A stretch of DNA of 64,000 nucleotides, taken from contig NZ_CP005986.1 in NCBI RefSeq assembly GCF_000175575.2, positions 1,247,549-1,311,548 on the forward strand, given 5' to 3'. Made by a program: the position numbers and the translations under genes. Below are positions 50,219-58,219 of this stretch, piece by piece. The stretch's first letter is position 1, and every line of letters begins with the position of its first letter. A model generated the notes under the pieces. That model saw nothing but the letters and a program-made list of their open reading frames with translations. It did no database searches and was not told the origin of the DNA. The stretch is from Acidithiobacillus caldus ATCC 51756 (GTDB lineage: Bacteria > Pseudomonadota > Gammaproteobacteria > Acidithiobacillales > Acidithiobacillaceae).

Positions 50219-50751
50219 ACCCCACCGGGTGAGGAGCTCGCCATGCGACGCCGCTGCATGGCGGTGCCCAATTCCCTGGCCGTCTCTGGGTCGAGCAAGG
50301 CCTCGGCCAACGGAAAAATCTCCGTGTTCTCGCAAAGCAGGTGCGCCCGATTGCTGGACAGAAAAGGCTCCAGGCGTAGGGGACAAACTACACCCTTAGT
50401 CAGTACATGGCGCAAATCGCAGGCAAGGTCGTACCAGTTTTGCTCTAGCTCCGTATGTTGATGGCGCAAACGCTGCAGCGTGCTGCGCAAAGCAGCCGAC
50501 AAACCGGGGTGAGCGAGCAACCAGGGAAAGAGCGTGGCCTCTTCGTCCATGTGGTGGGCCGGAGCGGCCTCGTCGAAGTAGCGCAGCACACGCATGGCTG
50601 CCTGCGCAAAATCCGCATCTGCGCCATGCTGCTCCAGGTGGGTGGGGAGACGTTCCAGCGTAAGCGCATGCCGCAGCATTTTTTCGTGGCAGGCACGCAG
50701 GAGCCCAATGGGGTCATGGAAGGATGGCGCTGGTGCAGGAAAAAAATCCAT
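50215..50751 (-). CDS. Hemerythrin-like (HHE) domain protein
   Basis: 178 residues, all-helical. Candidate di-iron ligands: His in ACHEKM, HHMDEE, RHQHTELE and ENTEIFPLAEALL. Such proteins bind O2 or repair Fe-S centres (YtfE/ScdA-like) under NO stress, though the N-terminal ScdA domain is missing. It converges with alkA, overlapping 4 bases. AGGAAC precedes the ATG. An Fnr-type box lies 61 bases upstream. Confidence 0.85.
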   Translation of the reverse strand: MDFFPAPAPSFHDPIGLLRACHEKMLRHALTLERLPTHLEQHGADADFAQAAMRVLRYFDEAAPAHHMDEEATLFPWLLAHPGLSAALRSTLQRLRHQHTELEQNWYDLACDLRHVLTKGVVCPLRLEPFLSSNRAHLLCENTEIFPLAEALLDPETARELGTAMQRRRMASSSPGGV

Positions 50752-50811
50752 GATGACAAGTTCCTATGGTACAGGGACGGTGCAGGATTGCAGACGACGA
50801 CAGGACCGTCC

Positions 50812-50825
50812 TTGACCCGCGTCAA
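50812..50825. promoter_or_regulatory. Second Fnr/Dnr-type binding site, upstream of the hemerythrin gene
   Basis: TTGACCCGCGTCAA is again a perfect TTGA-N6-TCAA. It is centred 67 bases before the hemerythrin ATG. On the minus strand AATCCT (50789-50784) lies 32 bases from the centre, fitting a class II promoter. Confidence 0.75.
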
Positions 50826-50873
50826 GACCGTGGCGCGATCGCGAAGCCACTGCGTAACCGGGCGCAGTGTGGC

Positions 50874-51236
50874 TCACGGCGCCGGCAAACTGCGCAGGAA
50901 ATCCGCCAGAACCAGTGCCCCATTGTGCGCCGTATCGTGGGCGGCGTAGAGCAGGAGCAGGGTATCCCCTTTGAACTGAGAGGTGAGGGCCGATACTGCC
51001 TCGGGGTGCGCCTGCAGTTCCGCTAGATACCGTTCGCGAAACTCGACCCAGCGTTCCGGATCGTGGTGAAACCACTGTCGTAACTTCGTTGATGGTGCGA
51101 GATCCTTGGTCCAATAATCCAGCGCCAGATCGGTTTTGCGCAGACCCCGGGGCCACAAGCGCTCGACCAAAACCCGATAGCCTTCGGGAAAAGGACGATC
51201 GTAGACTCGCCAAGGACGAATTTCCCGGCCACCCAT
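50874..51236 (-). CDS. DUF488 family protein
   Basis: 120 residues. Family features: RVLVERLWPRGL near residue 20, DLAPSTKLRQWFHHDP, and LLLLYAAHDTAHN near the end. GGGAGAGA lies 8 bases upstream of ATG 51236; the frame is open farther. Function unknown; E. coli YeaO is a relative. It precedes the hemerythrin gene on the same strand. Confidence 0.8.
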   Translation of the reverse strand: MGGREIRPWRVYDRPFPEGYRVLVERLWPRGLRKTDLALDYWTKDLAPSTKLRQWFHHDPERWVEFRERYLAELQAHPEAVSALTSQFKGDTLLLLYAAHDTAHNGALVLADFLRSLPAP

Positions 51237-51460
51237 GCGTTCTCTCCCGCCCCTATCCGGGGCCTGTCCCATGCGGATCAGCCCAGTGGCCCGCGCGTTT
51301 TTGACCAAGCCCGGCGTCCCCGCAACACGGCAATGAGGCCGGCGATGGCACACCGCGCCAGCTTCCGATCATGAAATTTTTCTTGCATCTTCCGCCTGGA
51401 TGCAAATCGTCGATGTCCTTCTCCGAGCAGCGGGTAGTATCGTCGAGGCTGTACACATCG

Positions 51461-53020
51461 TCATGGCTCCACCAGTTCCGCAATGGCCGTTTGCTCCGCG
51501 ACACTCTCCGTGCTCCTTTCCCTGGGCACTCGAGCAAGGATACTCCAGAGCGCAAGGACCAGAAAAATCCAGGCGGCAAGATAAAAAATCTCATTGAAAG
51601 CAAGCATGGCTGCGTGTTGGCGTATGGACTCCGCGAGGATACCGGGCAAATGCGCAAAGTGGCGCTGGGCAGTATTCCAGAAACTCAGATTACTGCCCCG
51701 AACCTCCACCAGAAAATGGCGGTGGAGGTCCAAGCGGCGTTCCCACAGAGCCGCCACCAACGGAATTCCCATGGCCTGACCGGTGCTGCGCAGAAGATTC
51801 AGCGTTAGGGCTGCGCGTTGTTCTGCGGGTCCGGAAAGTCCCCACAGACCAATGCGTGCCCAGGAGCCAAAGGCCCCGCCAAGACCCAAACCCACCAGCA
51901 TGGGTGGCTCGGCGATACTGCTTGGTGAAACCGGCAGGTCGTAACTGCAGAGCCAGAAGGCACCTGCGGCCAGAAGGAGCAGAGACGCCACGGCCAGGGG
52001 GCGCGGGTCGAATCGCCCAAGGTACCAGTGGGTGAAGGTGGCGCCGACAGGCGCAAAAATGGCCAGGCTCAGAAGTATCTCACCGATAGCGCGGGCACTG
52101 TAGCCAAAGCTCAACTGATACTGAACAATGAGCAAGGCCAAGGTACCCTGGAACACCAAGGCGGTCACAAAAATCCCGATGGCCGCCACCCGAAAATTGG
52201 CGTAGCGAAAACTTCCCAGATCCACTGCAGGCAAGCGCTGTCGGCGTAGCCACCAAATTGCTGTCAGGCCCAAGACCAGCGTGAGGGCGGCAAGCAGGCG
52301 AATCTCCGATGCACGCCACCAGTCGTCCTTGCTGCCAAGGTTGCAGAGCATTTCCAGACTCAGCAGGCTCGCTACCAAGAGGGCGTAGCCCAGCCAATCC
52401 ATGGACGCCGGCTCCCCTTTGGCCGCGGGCGGTTCCCACAGCCAGATCCCGAGAAAGCTCAGGAGCAGTACCGGTAAATTGAGTGTGAACAGCCAGCGCC
52501 AGCCCCAGCTATCCACGATCCAGCCACCCAAAAATGGCCCGAGGGCAAAGGGCGTAATGGCGGCCAAGCCCCACAGGAACAAGCCGAAGCTACGGGCATC
52601 GCTGTGGTAGTGGCGGAGGAGGATGTTGAGGGAAAGGGGGATGCTCAGGCCGCCCGCAAGACCGGCGACGATTCGAGCGGCCAGAAACGGCAGGTAATCT
52701 CGGGTGGTGGCACTTACGAATGAGGCGAGGAAGATGGTTGCCAGGCAAAAAAGCAGCCCGTTGCGGTCACCATGACGTTGGCTGACCCAGCGTCCAAGGG
52801 GCAGACCCAAACCCAGAGCCAAAAAGTAGAGATCTTGGCTCCAATCGCCATAAAGGGGATTGCGTCCCAACGAACCAATGATACGTGGGATCATGGGTAG
52901 ATAGGCGCCGCCATTGAACAGTACCAGAAAATGTTCGAGGCCAATGGCCACGTTCAGGGCCAAAAAGCGATCTGGAGCAGAGTGTATGCCGGCTAGCCGC
53001 CGACGATAGAGGAAACGCAC
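51461..53020 (-). CDS. MFS multidrug efflux-type permease (DHA2-like)
   Basis: About 519 residues with 12 to 14 membrane helices. Motif A-like LGRWVSQRHGDRNGLLF, and motif C-like FALGPFLGGWIVDSWGWRWLF between helices 5 and 6, mark a drug/H+ antiporter. No membrane-fusion partner is adjacent. GTG 53020 or TTG 53080 could be the start; neither has a strong ribosome binding site. Confidence 0.8.
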   Translation of the reverse strand: MRFLYRRRLAGIHSAPDRFLALNVAIGLEHFLVLFNGGAYLPMIPRIIGSLGRNPLYGDWSQDLYFLALGLGLPLGRWVSQRHGDRNGLLFCLATIFLASFVSATTRDYLPFLAARIVAGLAGGLSIPLSLNILLRHYHSDARSFGLFLWGLAAITPFALGPFLGGWIVDSWGWRWLFTLNLPVLLLSFLGIWLWEPPAAKGEPASMDWLGYALLVASLLSLEMLCNLGSKDDWWRASEIRLLAALTLVLGLTAIWWLRRQRLPAVDLGSFRYANFRVAAIGIFVTALVFQGTLALLIVQYQLSFGYSARAIGEILLSLAIFAPVGATFTHWYLGRFDPRPLAVASLLLLAAGAFWLCSYDLPVSPSSIAEPPMLVGLGLGGAFGSWARIGLWGLSGPAEQRAALTLNLLRSTGQAMGIPLVAALWERRLDLHRHFLVEVRGSNLSFWNTAQRHFAHLPGILAESIRQHAAMLAFNEIFYLAAWIFLVLALWSILARVPRERSTESVAEQTAIAELVEP

Positions 53021-53065
53021 GTTTTGCCGCCGGGAGAAAAACAATGCTCGAAGCCTAGCAAAGGG

Positions 53066-53108
53066 GTGCCTTAGGCACAATAAACGGAGTGAACGAGATG
53101 CTCGTTCA
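53066..53108. promoter_or_regulatory. Two palindromes upstream of the MFS gene
   Basis: GTGCC-TTA-GGCAC (53066-53078) and TGAACGAG-ATG-CTCGTTCA (53090-53108). The second is a perfect 19-base palindrome of TetR/MarR operator type. A weak minus-strand promoter (TTGTGC, 17 bases, TAGGCT) overlaps the first. Confidence 0.55.
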
Positions 53109-53277
53109 TAGGTCCGCGGTGACTCATAATCCGTCGGCCGTCGCAGTGTATATCCAAAAGATAGATGCTATCCGCGATCCGCTGCCGAAGTTCGAAGTGG
53201 TTTTCAACCTCTTTACTTTGGCGCAAGCATTGAAGCCAATGCCCATCGACCGGGAGTGGTTGTCCGTCTCCAGATAG
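53098..53277 (+). CDS. Short unrecognised ORF in an AT-rich gap
   Basis: 59 residues from ATG 53098 with ACGGAG 8 bases upstream. No recognisable domain. A minus-strand frame (53124-53411) overlaps it and is not convincing either. The surrounding 270 bases are clearly AT-richer than the flanks and hold no other gene; it may be the remnant of a degraded gene. Confidence 0.25.
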   Translation: MLVHRSAVTHNPSAVAVYIQKIDAIRDPLPKFEVVFNLFTLAQALKPMPIDREWLSVSR

Positions 53278-53382
53278 CGGAGTGCTTGTATGACTGGTTG
53301 GAGTATTATGTTGAACAAAGAGTCTGCTGCATCGTCAGAAATAATGGATGGGGAATGAAAGCAGCGCCAAATTAAGCGTATA

Positions 53383-54786
53383 TTATCTCCCATCATTGTT
53401 CTCCAAAACATAATGATTTTCCTGTATTTTTACCCCGCGTCTGCGTAGAGGTAGCGTATAGATGCTGTCTTTCATGAACATGCGACGTACAGCGAAAGCG
53501 CTTACAGCAGTGAGTATTGCCGGGAGCAGCGCAGCATAATTTCCAGTCAATTCTATGACCATTATCGGCGCACTCAGGAGAGCGCCAGTGCTGGCAGCAA
53601 TCATACCTGCCATTCCACATAGGCCTATCGTACCCATTAAGTGCGGTGATAGTACATGCCATTGTGTTAGGCAATATCCGTAAAGCATAGCAATGGCAGC
53701 ACCAATGAATAACGAGGGTGAGAAGATACCCCCCGATCCACCCGAGCCGATGGTAAGGCTGGTAGCTATGAGCTTCAAAACGAGGAGTATAAGCAAAACG
53801 TTGGTATCGGTGAGTGTGCCACGGAGGATATCGCCGGTACCGACATAGCTACCGCCAATCAAATAATAATGTCCGGTAACTGCAAGGCTCAGCAAAAGCA
53901 GTAGGCCTACCAGGAACATCCCCAATGCATGACGCACGTACGCATTGGGAAGCAATCGCTCACTAATGTGGGTAGTCGTACTTAAGGTAACAATAAAAAT
54001 GATGCTCCCGAGGGCTTCTACCAAACCCAAGCCGGCAAAGATGAGTAACGGCATCGTCTGATTCACCGGCGTACTTATGACCGTAGGCAAGAGGTGAAAA
54101 TTACCAAATACCATTACGGTGACTTGGCTGGCGACGATGGTAGCGACCAAGGTGGAAAGAATAGTCCAGGGCCGCCAGTCCGGCAAAATGACTTCCATGG
54201 CGAGAAACCATCCTCCCAGAGGCGCGTTGAACACAGCCGCAATACCAGCACCGATACCACAGCCGAGCAGATGAACGCGGCGATGGGTAGGCAAAACCAT
54301 GATCGTATCCAGCCAGGAGGTAATGGCTGCTCCAAACTGCATGGCGGGTCCCTCTCTTCCCGCCGATCCACCTGTACCAATGGTTATGGCGGTGGCAAGC
54401 GGACGCAGTAAGGCTATGGAGCGTCGCATACGACCCTCACGCGTATGAATTGCCTCCAAGACTTGGCTCACCCCAGCCCCTTGTATTTCAGGGGCATAGT
54501 GACGAGCCAGGTAGATCACGATGAGTCCCCCAAGGGCGGGTAGGATGGGTAATGCCCAGCCCCAAATCGAGGGCTCGGTATGCACATTGAGATTCTGGTC
54601 AAATTGCAATTTGCCGGTTATCGCGACATTGTGGATAATCGCAACGAGAAAATGGAAGGCGATGGCCCCCAGGCCAGTTAATAGACCGACAAGTGCTCCC
54701 AAGAGAACGAGGAACACACCCTCCCTCGCTTGCGGGTAAAGAATACTACCCACGCGCCGTGGGCGGGGCTGTGGCTCTATGGACAC
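53383..54786 (-). CDS. ClC family chloride/proton transporter (no CBS domains)
   Basis: 467 residues from GTG 54786, with AGGAA about 5 bases upstream; a TTG at 54819 is the alternative. Family motifs: GREGPAMQFG with the gating Glu, PLGGWFLAMEV, GGSGGIFSPSLFIGA, and a Tyr in SIYTLPL near the C-terminus. The Ser-centre motif reads GAGVS instead of GSGIP, and the inner-gate Glu position is Val. Codon use is AT-richer than the rest of the window. It follows the CBS-containing ClC gene with 39 bases between. Confidence 0.88.
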   Translation of the reverse strand: MSIEPQPRPRRVGSILYPQAREGVFLVLLGALVGLLTGLGAIAFHFLVAIIHNVAITGKLQFDQNLNVHTEPSIWGWALPILPALGGLIVIYLARHYAPEIQGAGVSQVLEAIHTREGRMRRSIALLRPLATAITIGTGGSAGREGPAMQFGAAITSWLDTIMVLPTHRRVHLLGCGIGAGIAAVFNAPLGGWFLAMEVILPDWRPWTILSTLVATIVASQVTVMVFGNFHLLPTVISTPVNQTMPLLIFAGLGLVEALGSIIFIVTLSTTTHISERLLPNAYVRHALGMFLVGLLLLLSLAVTGHYYLIGGSYVGTGDILRGTLTDTNVLLILLVLKLIATSLTIGSGGSGGIFSPSLFIGAAIAMLYGYCLTQWHVLSPHLMGTIGLCGMAGMIAASTGALLSAPIMVIELTGNYAALLPAILTAVSAFAVRRMFMKDSIYTLPLRRRGVKIQENHYVLENNDGR

Positions 54787-54825
54787 GTCTTTCCTGGGTG
54801 CATCTTCCGAGGCCGGCAAAAATTT

Positions 54826-56685
54826 TCATTCATTTTGCCCCCGTAACAGACGGTCTGGCAAACCGGTGTCTGCGAGCACGTCTTCGACGGAGACAATCGC
54901 CAGCACATCCTCCGCGCGCGTGAGTCCCTTCCCGTCTCGGCAGAGTAAGGCGATTTCGGTTGCACTGCGGCGAAACTCTCCCACTAATTCATAGAGTTGC
55001 ACATCACCGCCAACGACGATCCAGTCGGTGCTCGCGAGCTCCAACAAGGGCGTACTGCCGGGGATGTCTCGCCGATGCAGTAGCTCGTTCAGTCTGTGGG
55101 CGGCGAGTACCGCTATGGGCTTGCCCTCCCGCACGAGCAGAGCGTGGGGCACACGCGGATAGCGGCTCATTAGTTTTTTCAGATCACTGAGGCGGCGATG
55201 GTCGTGCAGGCGCAGAAAGGGTGCTTCGCTGAGGCTGGCTACGCTGCGCATCAGGTAGAGATTGCTGTGGCGCGCTTCCGGGATGTAATGGCCGCGACGC
55301 AGTAGCTTGAGAGTATAGATGCTCTCGCGAGTGATCATCCGGCGTATGCCAAAGGCCAGAGAAGCTACCAGAATCAGTGGTACGATGATGTGGTAATCGT
55401 TGGTCATCTCAAAAATCATCACCGCTCCGGTGACCGCGGCGCCAGTCGATGCCCCCACCATACCCGCCATGCCCAAGGCAGCACCGGTAGCCAAATGTAG
55501 GTGTAGGGAGGGAAACAACAGATCCACGAGCAGAACGAAGGCGCCTCCCACCAAGGCCCCAACATACAGCGAGGGGGAAAAAACGCCGCCGGAGCCACCA
55601 GCACCCAGGGTGGTGCTGAAACTGAGAATCTTCAAAAGTGCCAAAAGGAGAAGGAATGCGGGGTTGAGTAGTGTGGAATGGAGCACATCCTGCACCGTAG
55701 CGTAACCCACGCCTTCCACGTAGTAATGCCCGGTAGTGATGGCCAGGATGTAGATGGTTGCTCCCACCGCCGCCATGCCCAATATCGCCCGGAGGTAAGG
55801 GTGCGGCAGCCACTTTTCCATAAAGTCCTCGGTCCAGTAGAGCATCCGCGTAAAAAAGAGACCGACCGCACCAACGAGGATACCGAGGATGGCAAAGAGC
55901 AGATAATTGATGGTATTCATGTGCGCGGTATGCGCGATGATGTTGGGTGGAATGATGAAGGAGGGATAGTTGCCGAGCAGCAACCGGGAGATCAGGGTTG
56001 CGGTACCGGTAGCGATCATGACCGGTACCAGGGTACGCGCGCTGATTTCCACCAGCATAAGCTCGACGGCAAAAAGCACGCCACCCACGGGGGTGTTGAA
56101 GGTCGCGGCAATTCCTGCACCGGCCCCGGCGGCGATGAGCCCCAAACGCTGCCATTCGGGAAGGCGAATCCACTGCGCCAAAGCGGAGCCAAAGGCGGCG
56201 CCGATCTGGATGATGGGACCCTCGCGCCCCACCGAGCCGCCGCTGCCGATGGTGATTGCCGACGCCAGCGCCTTGACCAGTACCACCACCGGACGAATGA
56301 TCCCGGCGCGATAGTAGATGGCATCCATGACTTCGGGAACGCCATGGCCTTTCGCCTCTGGTGCAAAGTTGCGGACCAACCAGACGACAATGACGCCGCC
56401 CAGTACGGGTGCCAGGATAATGCCTGCTCCCCACGGACTGAGGGCACTGTGGTGCAGATCGTTGAAATTGATGTCGAGACGGCCGTAAAAAAAGAAATTG
56501 TGCATGAGGCCAATGAGGCGGCGAAAAACGACCGCACCCAAGCCGGCAATAATACCGACGAATATTGCCAATAGAAAATGAAAAAATGGATTTTTCCGCA
56601 CCCGTTGCCAAAGTATGCGGCGCTCTTCTAAGTCGACCGAGTCGCCACGCTCGGCACGTGACTGCGTAGGAACTATGGTAGACAA
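54826..56685 (-). CDS. ClC family chloride transporter with C-terminal CBS pair
   Basis: 619 residues. ClC core (about 1-440): GREGPIIQIG, TPVGGVLFAVELML, GSGGVFSPSLYVG-type loop and SIYTLKLLRRG. The Ser-centre motif is GHGVP. Two CBS-like units (about 470-610) follow, a nucleotide-responsive regulator in other ClCs. TTG 56685 is the apparent start, 3 bases after the YajR-like gene, with weak AGGCG. In acidophiles ClC proteins help acid and chloride stress; inference here. Confidence 0.88.
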   Translation of the reverse strand: MSTIVPTQSRAERGDSVDLEERRILWQRVRKNPFFHFLLAIFVGIIAGLGAVVFRRLIGLMHNFFFYGRLDINFNDLHHSALSPWGAGIILAPVLGGVIVVWLVRNFAPEAKGHGVPEVMDAIYYRAGIIRPVVVLVKALASAITIGSGGSVGREGPIIQIGAAFGSALAQWIRLPEWQRLGLIAAGAGAGIAATFNTPVGGVLFAVELMLVEISARTLVPVMIATGTATLISRLLLGNYPSFIIPPNIIAHTAHMNTINYLLFAILGILVGAVGLFFTRMLYWTEDFMEKWLPHPYLRAILGMAAVGATIYILAITTGHYYVEGVGYATVQDVLHSTLLNPAFLLLLALLKILSFSTTLGAGGSGGVFSPSLYVGALVGGAFVLLVDLLFPSLHLHLATGAALGMAGMVGASTGAAVTGAVMIFEMTNDYHIIVPLILVASLAFGIRRMITRESIYTLKLLRRGHYIPEARHSNLYLMRSVASLSEAPFLRLHDHRRLSDLKKLMSRYPRVPHALLVREGKPIAVLAAHRLNELLHRRDIPGSTPLLELASTDWIVVGGDVQLYELVGEFRRSATEIALLCRDGKGLTRAEDVLAIVSVEDVLADTGLPDRLLRGQNE

Positions 56686-56688
56686 TGG

Positions 56689-58077
56689 CTACGCCTGCGT
56701 AAGCACGGCATGTGCGCTGGCCTCGTCGAAGATTTTGCTGTCCACTTTGCAATATATGGCCTTTTCATCTACAAAGATGGCAATCTCGGCGACGCCGGGC
56801 AGGGCCAACAAGCGTTCTCGAAGCGTGTCGGTAGCGTCGTCGGGCAGAGGAAAAATGCGCGTCAATAAATACGGCGGCCGCTGCATGCCCAGGCTCACCA
56901 CAAACCAAACGACAAAGATGGCGGTTACCACCCAAAATATGGTGCTGTAATTGCGCGTTTCCGGAATATACAATAAACCGCCCAGGAGGCCACCGCAGAA
57001 GGCGCCCAAAAATTCCGAAGAGGTATACACCCCGGTTGCCGTACCTTTGGCGCCGGGGTGACTGAATTTGGCAACCAGAGAGGGCAGACTCGCCTCAAGG
57101 ACATTAAAGCCCACAAAAAACAGAAAAAGGGCGATAGCGATGATGGCGAGACTTTGTGCTGAACTCGCGAGCAACACCGCCGCGATGATCAGCAAAACAA
57201 TGGCCAAGAGAAAAACTTCCTTGAGCTTACGTTTTGCCTCACCAACGGCGATGAGCGGAATCATGAACAGAAACGAGAGCAACATGATAGGGAGATAGAG
57301 CTCCCATTGGGCAGAAAGCGGCAGAATCGGATGCGCCGGATCGACCAATACCAATGGCAGAACCACAAAAATCGAGGTCAACCCCGTATGCAGTGCAAAG
57401 ATACCAAAATCGAGGCGACGCAGATTGGGATCCTTCAACACCTGGGAGAGCATTGCCGGATTGAGTTCGGCATCGCGATGAAACTTGGCAGGAACGCTGG
57501 GAATGATGAGGTACAGCACCGCAATGGCTAGCAGGGACAATACGGCCGTCGCCCAGAATATTCCAGATACGCCAATGAGGTGCGCGAGGGGCGCTGAGAG
57601 CACCAAGGAGATGCTGAAACTGACACCAATCGTGATACCGATAATGGCCATGGCTTTGGTCCAGCGTTCTTCCCGCACGAGGTCGGCAGTCAAGGCAATG
57701 ATGGCTGCGGCGACGGCGCCAGCGCCCTGGATGATACGACCGATGAGCAGTCCGTCGACACTGGTGGCCACCGCCGCGACAACGCTTCCCGCGGCAAAAA
57801 TCAGGAGGCCAAGGGCGATGACTGGCTTTCTGCCAATGCGGTCCGAGAGCTTGCCAAAGGGAATCTGAAAGATGGCTTGGGTCAACCCGTAGGCCCCCAA
57901 GGCGATGCCAATGAGCGCGGGATGATCCGCCGCCCCCTTGAGGCTGTGGGCGTATACCGAAAATACCGGTAGCACCAGAAACAATCCCAGAAGGCGCAGA
58001 CCAAAAATACCCGCGAGCGAGAACACTGCGCGACGTTCTCGCTGATCCAGGACAGAGGAGGTGGGAGTTTTCGGCAT
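56689..58077 (-). CDS. YajR-like MFS transporter with C-terminal ferredoxin-fold domain
   Basis: 462 residues. Twelve membrane helices with motif A GKLSDRIGRKPVIA and a C-terminal ~65-residue soluble domain (LLALPGVAEIAIFVDEKAIYCKV) of YAM type as in E. coli YajR. Substrate unknown. AGGAAA precedes the ATG. First gene of a three-gene run with two ClC genes, divergent from a LysR gene. Confidence 0.85.
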   Translation of the reverse strand: MPKTPTSSVLDQRERRAVFSLAGIFGLRLLGLFLVLPVFSVYAHSLKGAADHPALIGIALGAYGLTQAIFQIPFGKLSDRIGRKPVIALGLLIFAAGSVVAAVATSVDGLLIGRIIQGAGAVAAAIIALTADLVREERWTKAMAIIGITIGVSFSISLVLSAPLAHLIGVSGIFWATAVLSLLAIAVLYLIIPSVPAKFHRDAELNPAMLSQVLKDPNLRRLDFGIFALHTGLTSIFVVLPLVLVDPAHPILPLSAQWELYLPIMLLSFLFMIPLIAVGEAKRKLKEVFLLAIVLLIIAAVLLASSAQSLAIIAIALFLFFVGFNVLEASLPSLVAKFSHPGAKGTATGVYTSSEFLGAFCGGLLGGLLYIPETRNYSTIFWVVTAIFVVWFVVSLGMQRPPYLLTRIFPLPDDATDTLRERLLALPGVAEIAIFVDEKAIYCKVDSKIFDEASAHAVLTQA

Positions 58078-58149
58078 GGATTTTTCCTGTTTTGCTGAGG
58101 ACGCGCGGCGTACAGCAGCATCCGTAGAGTCGGCTATTGATTTAGTTGA

Positions 58150-58178
58150 ACTATACCTTCGAGTGTGGCATCATTCAA
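58150..58178 (-). promoter_or_regulatory. Sigma70 promoter of the YajR-ClC-ClC operon
   Basis: On the minus strand TTGAAT (58178-58173), a 17-base spacer and TATAGT (58155-58150). The repeats at 58182-58219 lie just upstream of the -35, where LysR proteins usually bind. Confidence 0.6.
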
Positions 58179-58181
58179 ATC

Positions 58182-58219
58182 GATATAAATGATATATATA
58201 TTGATATAGATGATATATG
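58182..58219. repeat. Direct repeats, likely LysR-regulator sites
   Basis: GATATAAATGATATATA (58182-58198) and GATATAGATGATATATG (58203-58219) agree at 15 of 17 bases and are spaced 21 bases, two helical turns. The first lies in an ATC-N9-GAT motif (58179-58193), a LysR-type box. The second contains the lysR start codon. Confidence 0.65.

Noticed and set aside
53124-53411. 95-residue minus-strand frame in the AT-rich gap, with a vague likeness to nucleotide-binding stress proteins
   Set aside because: The likeness covers about 25 residues, the key downstream motif is absent and it overlaps the ClC gene end.
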